Assembly (NCBI GenBank): GCA_021129445.1
Contig: JAJOLG010000040.1
Location: 1-11,913, forward strand
Direction of reading: 5' to 3'
From: Candidatus Altimarinota bacterium
GTDB lineage: Bacteria > Patescibacteriota > Gracilibacteria > GCA-2401425 > JAJOLG01
Length of the DNA: 11,913 nucleotides
Shown: in pieces, positions 1 through 9,034 of the stretch
Position numbering within the stretch: the first letter of the stretch is position 1
Layout of the letters: every line of letters begins with the position of its first letter
Notes under the pieces: model-generated
The model's input: the letters and a program-made list of their open reading frames with translations, nothing else
What the model was told of the DNA's origin: nothing
Database searches by the model: none
Translations under genes and position numbers: made by a program

Positions 1-227
1 CGTTGGATGCGACTTCGAGAGATGTTTTAATAAAAATTATCAAGGAAAAAAATCAAAAATGAACAACTTTTGTGGTGGTTTCGCATTCAAAAGATATTTT
101 GGAATTAGCTGAAAATTGAATTTTGCTTTGTAATTGAAAAAATCAAGATTTGTGAGAAAATCAGCTTTTAATGAAAAAATATTTTTGACAATGTGAGGTT
201 TGTGATGAAAAAAATAATTGTATTTAA
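1..227 (+). CDS. ABC transporter ATP-binding protein, C-terminal end (partial)
   Basis: This is the 3' end of a gene whose start lies before the window; the reading frame begins at base 3 with TGA read as Gly. The visible 74 residues carry the D-loop region (LDATS, which normally follows Walker B) and the switch histidine (FVVVSHSKDIL, H-loop). These two motifs mark the last part of an ABC-type nucleotide-binding domain, which hydrolyses ATP to drive transport. The Walker A and signature motifs are outside the window. The short tail after the domain ends in a cysteine-rich stretch, CEVCDEKNNCI, then TAA. The substrate cannot be told. The next gene on the same strand starts 45 nt downstream behind a possible promoter. 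Family assignment is sure at the level of ABC ATPase only. Confidence 0.85.
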
Positions 228-233
228 AAAATT

Positions 234-262
234 TTGACTTGTGTAAAATATTTTAATAGTAA
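234..262 (+). promoter_or_regulatory. possible promoter for the beta-propeller gene
   Basis: TTGACT (234-239) is followed after 17 nt by TAGTAA (257-262), a weak match to a -10 box. The ATG of the next gene lies only 10 nt further on, which would give a leader of a few bases at most. The -35 box is good and the -10 box is poor, so this is tentative in so AT-rich a background. Confidence 0.35.
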
Positions 263-272
263 ATAATTTTTT

Positions 273-2477
273 ATGAAAAACAAAATAAAAATTTTATTGG
301 CAATTTGAATAATATTTTTTTTAAATTTCCAAAATATTCAGTTTGTAAATGCAGATTTTTCGTCTTGGTTATTTGAAAAAATTTCTTCAATTTTAAAAAT
401 TGAATGAAATCAAAAAACTAGTATCTGAGATTTTACGAAGAAAATTGAGGAGAATTCTGATGAATTGAAAAAGATTTTGGATTCAAAAAATGTTTTGGAA
501 AAAGTAAATTCTTGTGATGTTTTGTCTGAAATTATTAAAAAAAATCATAAAAATCAACCTGTTCCGATTTTGTACAGAAATATGTGAATTATGGAAGAAT
601 CCGCATCTAATGCTGTTTCTTTGAAATCAAATTCTTTTTCTTGATGAATTGATTTTTCAAAAACAAATGTGCAAGTTAACGGGGTTGACGAGTGAGATAT
701 TGTGAAAAATGATTGAAGATTTATTTATATTTTGTCGAATTCCAAAAAATCGGTGAAAATTTTTGATGCAAAAAAATCTGTAAAAATTTGAGAAATTTTA
801 TTTTCTGAAAAAAATTTTTCTGCAAAAGAAATTTTTATAAATGATTGAAAATTGGTTTTAATCTGAACTTGATGGGAAGAAGATAATTTTCGTGCTGAAA
901 AAAATAAAAAAATTGCTCCGCCGAAATTTTGATGAAAAAATTTTGTAAAAATTTTTATTTACAATTTAAAAAAAATTTCAGAAGAAAATTTTGATGCAAA
1001 AAAATTTTTTTCAGAAATTAAGCCGGAAAGAAAAATTTTTTTTGAGTGAGGGTTTTCTCAAAGTAGATTAATTTGAGAAAATTTATTTTTGATAACAAAA
1101 AAATATTCGAGGAATTTTTGGTGGTGAAGTTGACATGATGAGGATTTATGAGAAAAAAATATTCCAGAATTTTTTGATTGAAAAAAATTTAAAAAAATTG
1201 CAAAATGTTGAGATGTTGAGTTTTTTCCGTGATCGGAAAAAACAGATTTTGTGGTGGTTTCAAAAATAAATTTATCAGATAAAAATACTGAAATTGAGAA
1301 AAAAATATTTTTATGAGATTTGGATAAAATTTATATGTCGCAAAAAAATTTGTTTATTGCGACTTGAATTAGATGAGAAAACTGAAATTTTTGGAATTGG
1401 GATAATACTCAAATTGTGAAAATTTGATTGGAAAATTTGGAATTAAAAAATATTTGAAAAGTAAAATGAAGAATTTTAAATCAGTTTTCAATGGATGAGT
1501 TTGAGTGAAATTTTAGAATTGCGACTACAAATGATGAGGATTTTGTTGAAAAATGAGAAAAATGAGAGGAGATTTTTTGAACAGAAAGGCAAAATAATGT
1601 ATTTATTTTGGACCAAAATTTGGTACAAATTTGAGCATTGACTTGAATTGCAAAATGAGAAAATATTAAATCCGTGAGATTTATGTGAAACAGGGCTTTT
1701 CTTGTGACTTTTAAAAATATGGACCCATTTTTTGTTTTGGATTTAGAAGATCCAAAAAATCCAAAAATTTTATGAGAGCTAAAAATTCCTTGATGGTCAG
1801 ATTATTTGCATCCATTTTGAGAAAATTTTATTTTGTGATTTTGAAAGGACGCAAAGGAGGTTTGAGAGTGAGAGGATTTGATATGGGAGGATGTTTGATG
1901 AATGAAAATATCGCTTTTTGATGTTTCAGATTTGGAAAATCCAAAAGAAAAATTTTTATTGAAAGTTTGAGCGAGATGAACTTTTTCTGATGTTTTAAAT
2001 AATCATAGAGCTTTATTTTTTGAGCAAAAATCGGATGATGAAGCAATTTTATGATTTCATTTACATGAAAAAAATGAGTTAAAATTTGAACAAAAAAATT
2101 GTTTTGAGTTTAGTTTTTCAAATTGTCCAATAAAATCTTGTCAAAAAAGATGTACACCAACAAGTTTAGAATTTACAAGTTGAGATTGTGATTGACCTTG
2201 ATCATGCATCTACAAAAGATTTCAAAATAATATTTGGACAACATTTGCATGAGCTGTATTTTTGGATGTTTCAAAAGAAAAATGATTTTCAGAGTTAAAA
2301 AGAATTTCAAATTTTTCAAAAAAAGATTATGAAAAAAATCAGTATTTTTGGGAGCAAAATGAGAAAAAGATTTCAAGGATTGTGAGAATTTGAGATAAAT
2401 ATTTTTGAATTTCAGAGGATATAATTTTTGAAGTTAGTAGTGATTTTTGAGAAGTTAAAAAGGTTTTGATAAAATAA
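273..2477 (+). CDS. exported beta-propeller domain protein (Beta_propel/COG4880 type)
   Basis: A 734-residue protein when TGA is read as Gly. Residues 1-27 form a signal peptide with a lysine-rich start, a hydrophobic core (ILLAIGIIFFL) and a likely cleavage site after VNA, so the protein should be exported. From about residue 131 it carries the hallmark stretch TNVQVNGVDEGDIVKNDG. Later come RFMGNRAFLVTF, DPFFVLDLEDPKNPKILGEL, SDYLHPFGEN (about 509) and ISLFDVSDLENPK. These match what I know of the secreted C-terminal beta-propeller family distantly related to WD40 (Pfam Beta_propel). Members are usually exported, and their ligand is unknown. A cluster of six cysteines at residues 610-645 (C610, C618, C623, C627, C639, C645) may form disulfides outside the cell. 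The gene sits between the ABC ATPase and tsaC. The start is the first ATG and gives the complete signal peptide. Family is confident; function is not known. Confidence 0.88.
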
Positions 2478-2555
2478 AATTGAAAGAATCTTGATATCGT
2501 TTTATTTACGAAGTTAAAAAAGAAGAGATTTTATAAAAACGCAAAAAAGAAATTT

Positions 2556-3098
2556 ATGAATAAAAAAATTTTAATCCACCTTACCGATACCTGTTATTGA
2601 TTTGCAACTCCTTTTGATAATCAATTTTGAATTGAAAAAATTTTCGAATTAAAAAAAAGACCAAAATGAAAAATTTTTTCTTTGCTTTTTGAAAATTTAG
2701 AGCAGTTAAAAAAATATTGTTTTGTTGATAAAGTTCAAGAAAAATTTATTTTGGAAAATAAGTTTTTTTCTTCTTTTATTTTGAAAAAAAAGGATATTTT
2801 GAAAAATTTTTTTTCAGATTTTGACACAGTTTGTGCAAGAATTGAAAATGAAAAATTTGATTTTAGCCCGGTTTGAACTGATTTTTTTAAAAATTGAAAA
2901 AAACCAGTTACGACAACATCCGTAAATATTTCAGGTGAAAATTTTTTTTATTGAAAGGAAAAAATTTTGGAGGTATTTTGAAAATTTTCTGATGATATTG
3001 AAATGATTTTTCCTGAAAATTTTAAAGAAAAAGAGGTTCTTTTGCAATCATCAAAAATTTTTGATTTAACAAAAAATGATTTTTGAAGGATAAGATAA
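2556..3098 (+). CDS. tsaC: L-threonylcarbamoyladenylate synthase (YrdC/Sua5 family)
   Basis: A 180-residue single-domain protein. TsaC makes threonylcarbamoyl-AMP from threonine, bicarbonate and ATP in the cytoplasm. This is the first step of the t6A37 modification of tRNAs that read ANN codons. Family motifs are visible in order: TDTCYGFATPFDN (residues ~10-22, family PTDTvYGL), IFELKKRPKGK (~29-39, with the conserved KRP), a VCARI segment (family VavRiP), PVTTTSVNISGE (family atSAN.SG), and a C-terminal SSKIFDLTKNDFGRIR (family STIVDL...ilR.G). The length is that of the short TsaC form, without a Sua5 C-terminal domain. The middle and N-terminus are divergent, for example no proline before TDT and Val in place of Ala in the SAN motif. 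It lies 78 nt after the beta-propeller gene, and I see no terminator between them. A YciO-like relative is the alternative, but the KRP and SAN-type motifs favour TsaC. Confidence 0.82.
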
Positions 3099-3115
3099 TT
3101 TTTTGTAAAAAAAAA

Positions 3116-3146
3116 TTGACAGACAAAAATAAAATTTTTTTATATT
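3116..3146 (+). promoter_or_regulatory. likely promoter of the membrane protein-ybeY-dprA unit
   Basis: A perfect TTGACA -35 box (3116-3121) is followed by TATATT (3141-3146) after 19 nt; an overlapping TTATAT at 3140 gives 18 nt. The ATG at 3158 lies 11 nt beyond the -10 box, so the transcript would begin only a few bases before the start codon. This is the best promoter match in the window. It follows the tsaC stop by 17 nt. Confidence 0.6.
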
Positions 3147-3157
3147 AAAAAATTTTT

Positions 3158-3448
3158 ATGGAACAAGTAATTAAAGAAAAGATTTTATCGGAATTTAAAG
3201 AAGAAATTTCTTTGTGATTAAAAATTGTTTTTTGAATTGTTTTGGTAATTTGTGGTTTTTTGTTTGGTAGAATTTATGAAAATTGAAATATTTTAAAATG
3301 AAATTTTTCGGATAATTATACTTTTATTGAAGTTCAAAAGATTTCTGATGAATGAATTGAATGAAAAATAAATTTTGGTTCTTTAAAAATTTTAAAGGAT
3401 TGAAAAAATTTTTCTTTTTGAGTTTGAAAATTTTTTTTAAAGAATTAA
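3158..3448 (+). CDS. small membrane-anchored protein, unknown function
   Basis: A 96-residue protein that I do not recognise. Residues 1-18 are charged (MEQVIKEKILSEFKEEISL). A single hydrophobic segment follows at about 20-37 (GLKIVFGIVLVICGFLFG), then a polar tail of about 60 residues with several TGA-encoded glycines and a KINFGSLKILKDGKNFSF stretch that could form beta strands. The shape suggests a single-pass inner-membrane protein with the tail on the outside (inference). Its promoter is directly upstream. The gap to ybeY is 68 nt with no convincing terminator, so co-transcription with ybeY and dprA is possible. The frame ends in TAA and uses the same recoded glycine codon as its neighbours, which supports a real gene. 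Confidence 0.7.
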
Positions 3449-3516
3449 TTTTTTTACAAAAATTTTTTGCAAAAAGTTTTTTTTAAAATAGTTTTTTCAA
3501 AAAAATAAAAAAATTA

Positions 3517-4020
3517 ATGAAGCTAAATATTTTTTTTAATATTGAAGAAAAATTTTCTAATGAAATAAAAAATAATTTTTCTGATAAAGATTTTCAGAAG
3601 ATTTTTTTTGAAATACAAAAAAATATTCCAAAATCTAAAAAAAATTTTTCAGAAAAGTCTGATTTTTTCGATGAAAAAGAGGTGAATTTGTTTTTTGTTT
3701 CTGATGATGAAATTCAAAAATTAAATAAGGAATTTCGCTGAAAAGATTCAGCAACTGACTGTTTGAGTTTTGAGAAAAGTGATGAGGATAAAAATGATGA
3801 ATTTGATCCGGTTTTTTGAGAGTGTTTTATTGCGATGCCTTACATTCAGCATCAGGCTGAGGAATATTGAGTTTCTTTGAAGTTTGAAATTACAAAAATG
3901 ATGATTCATTCAATTTTGCATTTGTACGGCTTTGATCATATTGATGATGCGGATTTTGAGGAGATGAATGCTTTGGAAAATGAGATTATGGAAAGTGTGA
4001 AAAATGAAATAAAAATTTAA
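3517..4020 (+). CDS. ybeY: endoribonuclease YbeY, rRNA maturation factor
   Basis: A 167-residue protein of normal family length. YbeY is a zinc metalloprotein needed for maturation of the 16S rRNA 3' end and for late ribosome quality control. The diagnostic zinc motif HxxxHxxxxxH is intact as [11 protein letters not shown] (H131, H135, H141), followed by the usual acidic helix [16 protein letters not shown]. The upstream family motif [17 protein letters not shown] (~69-85; family LN...R..d.pTDVLSF) is also present, with Cys in place of Val and one TGA-encoded Gly. The first ~50 residues are lysine- and phenylalanine-rich and divergent. Its stop codon is 3 nt before the dprA start, so the two are almost certainly translated from one mRNA. 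No other assignment competes. Confidence 0.93.
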
Positions 4021-4023
4021 AAA

Positions 4024-5136
4024 ATGCAAAAAGAGGATTACAGGATTTTATGGGCAGCGAGCGGTTTTTTAACCAAAAAAAGATATGATATTTTGAAAAA
4101 AATTTTTCAAGAAAATAAAACAAGTGATGATTTTTTGAAGTTTTTATGGGAAAAACTTTCTCCTGAAATTTTAAAAAAAATTTGAGAAAAAAGTATTTCA
4201 ATTGATAAATTTTTTGATTTTAAAAAAAATGTTTCTTTGGAAAAGCAGAAAAAATTTTTGGAAAAATATGATGCAGAAATTTTATTTTTTGAAGATGAAA
4301 AATTTCCAAAAAATTTAAAAAATATTCCTGATTGCCCAATGTTTTTGTATGTTCAGTGAGAAATTTTAGAAGATGATTTTTTGTCAATTGCAGTTGTTTG
4401 AGCGAGAAAAATTTCTGGATATTGAAAGGAAATTATTAAAAAAATAATTCCTCAATTGTCTGAAAAGTTGACAATTGTTTCCGGTTTGGCACTTTGAGTC
4501 GATTGAATGTCGCATTTGGAGGCGATGAATGCTTGATGAAGAACGATTTGAGTGATTTGAAGTGGTTTGGATATTGTTTATCCGTCGGAAAATGCACATA
4601 TTTACAAAAAAATTTTATCGGAAAAAAAATGAGCGATAATTTCAGAATTTCCATTTTGAACTCGTCCAGAAAAATATAATTTTCCACTTCGTAATCGCAT
4701 TGTTGCAGGTTTGACACTTTGAACTTTGGTGATTGAGGCGAGAGAAAAGTCTTGATCTTTGATTACCGCAAATTTGGCAATTGATTACAATCGTGAAGTT
4801 TTTGCGGTTCCTGGGTCGATTTTTTCAACTGAATCGTGATGAACAAATTCTTTGATAAAAAAGGGGTTTGCGAAGTTGATTTCCTCGTCTGATGATATTT
4901 TTGAGGAGTTGAATATGGAAAATAAATTGAAAATTAAAAAAGTACAAATTGATTTTGAAGGTGATGAAATTGAGGAGAAAATTTTTTTAGTTTTGTGAAA
5001 TGTCTGAAAAGTTGTTGATAAAATTGCAATTGAGACTTGATTATCCGTTCGTGAAGTTTCGTCAAAGTTGGTTTTAATGGAAATGAAAGGGTTTGTGATG
5101 GAAAATGAAAGTTGAAGTTTTGTGAGGTTGATTTAA
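4024..5136 (+). CDS. dprA: DNA-processing protein DprA
   Basis: A 370-residue protein. DprA binds incoming single-stranded DNA during natural transformation, protects it and loads RecA onto it. The Rossmann-like core spans about 85-290 and shows every family block: FPKNLKNIPDCPMFLYVQG, VVGARKISGYG (~125), SGLALGVDGMSH (~153-164), GVIGSGLDIVYP, FPFGTRPEKYNFPLRNRIVAGL and VIEAREKSGSLITA. Many of these glycines are TGA codons. A smaller C-terminal segment (~310-370) looks like the winged-helix DML1-type domain of longer DprA proteins (KVVDKIAIETGLSVREVSSKLVLMEMKG). The gene follows ybeY after 3 nt and ends just before a hairpin terminator. The VirB4-like ATPase gene comes next on the same strand, which fits a role in DNA uptake or exchange. 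Confidence is high. Confidence 0.95.
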
Positions 5137-5165
5137 AATTAAAAAACAACTTTTTATTTGTTTGT

Positions 5166-5197
5166 AAAATCTTTTTTCACGAAAAGATTTTTTTTTT
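5166..5197 (+). terminator. intrinsic terminator after dprA
   Basis: AAATCTTTT (5167-5175) pairs perfectly with AAAAGATTT (5182-5190) around a 6-nt loop (TTCACG), and a T run continues to 5197. It closes the ybeY-dprA transcript 30 nt after the dprA stop and separates it from the VirB4-like gene. The stem is AT-rich, with a single GC pair. Confidence 0.75.
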
Positions 5198-5238
5198 AAG
5201 TAAAATTTTTTGAAAATAAATAAAAAAATAAAATTTTT

Positions 5239-7101
5239 ATGTTCGAATTTTTATTTTGATCGAAGAAAAAAAAAGATGAAAAAACTCAGCAAAATACAGA
5301 ATTTTCTGGTGAGGAAAAAATTTCTAAAATGTCAAATAAAGAAATTTTAGAAGCTGAAAAAGTTTATAAAAAATGACTTTCTACTATTAAAGATATTATT
5401 GCGCCTGCTGCAATGGATGTTAAATTTAATCACATTAAAATGTGAGATTTTTACATGAAGAATTTTTTTGTTTATTCGTACCCAAGGTATGTAAATGAAA
5501 ACTGGCTTTCTGGTGTGATAAATATGGATGCAACAATGGATATTTCAATGTTTATTTATCCTCATAATTCTGCTGATGTATTGAGTATGCTGAGAAAAAA
5601 GACTTCTCAGATGAGATCTACGATGAATATGTTGAGAGATAAATGAATGTGAAGAGACCCAGAAGTTGAGGCTGCGCTTGAAGATGCAGAGATTTTAAGA
5701 GATCAGATTCAAAGATGAGAGGAGAAGTTTTTTCAATACTGATTGTATTTTTCGATTTATGATAAAGATGAGAAAAATTTAAATAAAAATGTGACTCAGT
5801 TGGAAACTAATTTGTGAGCAAAATTGGTTTTGACAAAAAGGGCAGATTTGCAGATGGATAGAGCGTTTACATCGTGTCAGCCACTTGCACTCGACAAGTT
5901 GGAAATTACTCATAATATGAATACTTCGCCACTTTCTTCGACTTTTCCATTTGCATCGTCAGATTTGACATCAGATAAATGAATTATGTATTGAATAAAT
6001 CGTCACAACGATTCATTGATTATTTTTGATAGATTTTCGCTTCCAAATGCAAATTCTATTGTTTTAGCGACTTCGTGAGCTTGAAAATCTTATGCTGTAA
6101 AACTTGAAATGCTTCGTTTAATGATGATTTGAGCAGATGTTATTGTTATTGATCCTGAAAATGAGTATAAAGATTTGTGTGAAACTGTTGGTTGAACATA
6201 TATTTCACTTTGATTAAATTCAAAAGAAAAAATTAATCCATTTGATTTACCTCAATGAATAAAAGATTTTGAGTGATCCACATGAGATATTTTAAGATCA
6301 GCAATTATCAATGTTTCGTGAATTATTTCATTGATGATTTGAGAAATGACAGCAGAAGAATGAGGTATTTTGGATAAGGCTTTAATTGATACTTATGCAA
6401 TAAAATGAATTACTTTTGATACAGATAATCCATGAGATTTAGAGGTTCCGACAATGTGAGATCTTTATAATATTTTATCTTCGATGGAGTGAGCGGATTC
6501 GCTTGCAACAAGGGTTGAAAAATATGTGACTTGATCTTATGCTTGAATTTTTAATCAAAAAACAAATATTGATTTAGATTCTTGAATGGTTGTTTTTAAT
6601 GTTAGAGATCTTGAAGAAGAGCTTCGTCCAATTGCGATGCATATGTTATTGAATTTTATTTGGAATAAAGTTAGGTCCGAGTTGAAAAAAAGATGTTTAG
6701 TTGTCGATGAGGCATGGAAAATTATGCAGCATGAACAATCTGCGAAATTTTTATTTTGACTTGTAAAAAGAGCGAGAAAATATTACCTGTGAGTGACTAC
6801 AATTACACAAGATGTTGATGATTTTCTTTATTCAAAATATTGAAAACCGATTGTGACAAATTCTGCAATGCAGGTTTTATTAAAGCAATCACCATCAAGT
6901 ATGGAATTATTGCAAAAAACATTTAATTTGACAGAGTGAGAAAAATATTTATTGATGAATTCTTCTGTTTGACAATGAATATTTTTTGCCGGAAATAAAC
7001 ATGCTGCGATTCAGATTACGGCTAGTTATAATGAGGATAAAATTATTACGACAAATCCTGAGGATAAAATAAAAAGCGATGATGATGTGGTTTTTGAATA
7101 A
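5239..7101 (+). CDS. VirB4-like type IV secretion/conjugation ATPase
   Basis: A 620-residue cytoplasmic AAA+/RecA-fold ATPase of the VirB4/TraC/TrbE family, which powers type IV secretion and conjugation machines at the inner membrane. The N-terminal half (~40-250) has the VirB4-type preamble with MKNFFVYSYPRYVNENWLSG and a helical stretch (VLSMLRKKTSQMRSTM). The motor part begins at YGINRHNDSLIIFDRFSLPNANS. Walker A is SGAGKS with G280, G282, K283 and S284; both glycines are TGA codons. IVIDPENEYKDL and NVRDLEEELRPIA follow, then Walker B CLVVDEAWKIM (D490, E491). A later RARKYYLGVTTITQDVDDFL and MNSSVGQGIFFAG match the family end. It is shorter than the ~800 residues of classical VirB4. No other secretion component is in the window. 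It follows the dprA terminator and is convergent with miaB, with 8 nt between the stops. Confidence 0.9.
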
Positions 7102-7109
7102 AAATCTAA

Positions 7110-8492
7110 TTATTCTCACTTCAAAGCCCAAGTATCACTTCAAATAACTTCAACTTCAACAATTTCTCAAACTTTATAATTTTTTTCCGAAAATCTGCAA
7201 ACATAATTCTCTTCAGTTTTTCATTCGCATATTCAGTTTTCAATTTTATCAATCAACACTTTTACTTTTTCTCACTGAAAAATCGACATTCTATTTTTCA
7301 TTGATTTTTTTAATTCCTCATTTGTCTCTTGCCATCTTTTTTTCTTTATTTCAAGAGAAATATCATCATTCATTTTGTCTCATGCAAAAGTTCATTTTCT
7401 GACAGAATATTGCGAAATGTAAATCATATCAAATTGAATTTCACGAATTGCTTTTAATGTGTTTTGAAATTGCCCCTCAGTTTCTCCACAAAATCAAACA
7501 ATTATATCTGTTGAAATTCAAAATTTTTTATTTTTACTTCTCAATTTTTTAACAATTTTTTTAAAATCATCAAAAGTATGTCTTCTTCTCATTTTTTTTA
7601 AAATTTCATCATTTCAAGATTGAAGTGCAAAATGCAAGGATGGCATAACTTTTTCACAATTTAAAATCGCCTTAATGATATCATTTGTCATATCATGCGG
7701 ATTTGATGATTGAAAACGAATTCTTTCAATTCATTCAATTTTATTTACCTCTTCAAGGAGTTTTGCAAAAGGTGTTTTTTCCTCTCAATCTAGCCATTTT
7801 TTATTTTCTTCATCAAATTTTCTTTTTGTAATTCATCATCATTTTCAGTAAGAATTTACATTTTGCCCAACTAAAATAACTTCTTTTATTCATTTTTTTG
7901 CATAAAAATTAATTTCTCTCGTGATTTCTGCGATTGAGCGGGAAAATTCTTTTCCTCTTGTGTAAGGAACAACACAATATGTACAAAAATTATCGCAACC
8001 TGTTTGAATTGGGATTATTGCTTGGTGTGGTGATTTTAATTTTTGTTGGATTTGGAAAAATTTTTCTTTGTCTTCGTTTAAATTTTTATCTGAATTTTTA
8101 TTTATTCAAAGTATTCATGGTAATTTTGGTAAATCTAAAATTCTAAAAACAAAATCTAAAATTTCTGATCTTCTTAAAAGTGGATCATTTGAATAAAACA
8201 CTGATTCTTTGTCGCGAATTCATGATTTTTTCACCATGCATCATGTAATTCAGTATTTTCTGTGTGGAAATTTTTCTTTTATTTTTTTAAAATTGTGCAA
8301 TAATCCAAAGATTTTATCTTCTGATTTTTGTTTAATTGAACAGGTATTAAAAATCACCAAGTCTGCATTTTCATCATCTAAAACCTCGGTAAGTCAATAA
8401 GAATCAAGAACTGATGAAATTTTTTCTGAATCTGAAAAGTTCATCGCACATCAGAAAGTTTTTATTGAATATGTTTTTAATTTATTTCACAT
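7110..8492 (-). CDS. miaB: tRNA-2-methylthio-N6-isopentenyladenosine synthase MiaB
   Basis: A 460-residue radical SAM methylthiotransferase. MiaB adds a methylthio group to i6A37 in tRNAs that read UNN codons. The N-terminal UPF0004 domain carries the three cysteines for the second iron-sulfur cluster: KTFGCAMN (C15), [13 protein letters not shown] (C51) and ITGCMVKKSG (C85). The radical SAM motif CDNFCTYC is intact (C166, C170, C173) and is followed by [12 protein letters not shown]. Later family blocks are [44 protein letters not shown] and [21 protein letters not shown]-like C-terminus (~400-460) ends the protein. NTCSIKQ and the QSGND.IL.KM.R motif favour MiaB over RimO. With tsaC in the same window, two A37 modification enzymes are near each other. 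The ATG at 8492 gives the full N-terminus. The rpmE terminator lies upstream, so miaB probably has its own promoter, which I could not identify with confidence. Confidence 0.93.
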
Positions 8493-8572
8493 AAAATTTT
8501 TTATTTTTTAATTTTTTATTAAAAATTTTTTAAAATACAAAGATTTTTTTTAATTTTTTATAAAAAAGAATA

Positions 8573-8604
8573 CAAAAAAATACTCCAAAAAGATTTGAAG
8601 TATT
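8573..8604 (-). terminator. intrinsic terminator after rpmE
   Basis: On the minus strand AATACTTC (8604-8597) pairs with GGAGTATT (8586-8579), an 8-bp stem with one G-T pair around a 10-nt loop. The run of A on the plus strand (8573-8580) then supplies a U tract in the transcript. It lies 23 nt after the rpmE stop and so ends the L31 message before miaB. Confidence 0.65.
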
Positions 8605-8626
8605 CAATTTTGTTAATTTAAAAAAA

Positions 8627-8842
8627 TTAAGCAGCTTTTTTTGCAACAGCTTCTTGTCTTTCTCTAAATCTAGCAACTCTTCAAGAATTTGCAACAGCTT
8701 TTGTTTTTCAAGTATAAAAGTTGTGACATTTTGAACAAGATTCAACTTTTATTGATTTAGAAGTTGAAAAAACTTCAAACTTAGTTCCACATGTACAAGT
8801 TGCAGTGATTTTATTTGTTGTTGGGTGAATTCAGGTTTTCAT
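8627..8842 (-). CDS. rpmE: 50S ribosomal protein L31
   Basis: A 71-residue protein of normal L31 length. It starts MKTGIHPTTN, matching the family MK.GIHP, and the Gly is a TGA codon. It has the zinc-binding form with four cysteines (C16, C18, C36, C39 in CTCGT and CSKCH), followed by the family signature FYTGK and SGRVARFRER. L31 sits on the central protuberance of the large subunit and helps bridge the two subunits. The alanine- and lysine-rich end (EAVAKKAA) is ordinary for the family. The gene has its own terminator. Its 50-nt upstream gap separates it from the flavoprotein remnant, and no clear -10/-35 pair stands out there. Confidence 0.96.
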
Positions 8843-8892
8843 AATTTTACTTTAAATTTATCAATTTTTTTAATAGCCAAATAAATATGATA

Positions 8893-9034
8893 TTAATTTT
8901 TATTAAATCAAGTTTTATTTTTAATTTTTTTTAAATTTTCTGAAATAATTTTTGCACAAATTGCGGAAAATGATATATTATAACCACCACAAAGTCAATT
9001 TATATCTAAAATTTCTCATGCAAAAAATAGATTT
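8893..9034 (-). pseudogene. 3' remnant of an HI0933/BaiN-type flavoprotein gene
   Basis: Immediately after the stop codon of the DUF4143 ATPase gene, a different frame (+1 relative to it) reads KNLFFAGEILDINGLCGGYNISFSAICAKII and runs on to TAA at 8893. This is the C-terminal signature of HI0933/BaiN-family FAD oxidoreductases (family pattern lyFAGEvlDvdG.tGGYNlq.a..sG), where the glycines contact FAD. The segment has no start codon or upstream part of its own; the frame runs back about 16 codons into the ATPase gene before a TAA. The matching N-terminal piece of the same family lies at 10206-10406 on the same strand, just beyond the ATPase gene. I therefore read the two as ends of one former gene that lost about 280-300 central codons. 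The lack of further stops or frameshifts in the conserved part suggests the event is not old. Confidence 0.8.

Noticed and set aside
2478-2555. Possible promoter before tsaC (TTGATA near 2491 with TTAAAA 17 nt on)
   Set aside because: The -10 match is poor and such pairs are common by chance in AT-rich sequence.
3449-3516. Possible terminator between the small membrane protein and ybeY
   Set aside because: There are T and A runs but no stem-loop with a workable loop, so I do not call one.
4436-4717. A minus-strand 93-codon frame and other short frames inside dprA
   Set aside because: They are shadows of dprA, whose conserved blocks run through this stretch in the forward frame with TGA as Gly.
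8530-8745. A 71-codon minus-strand standard-code frame of the same length as L31
   Set aside because: It runs through the rpmE terminator and overlaps the L31 gene in another frame. L31 itself (8627-8842) has all its family motifs.
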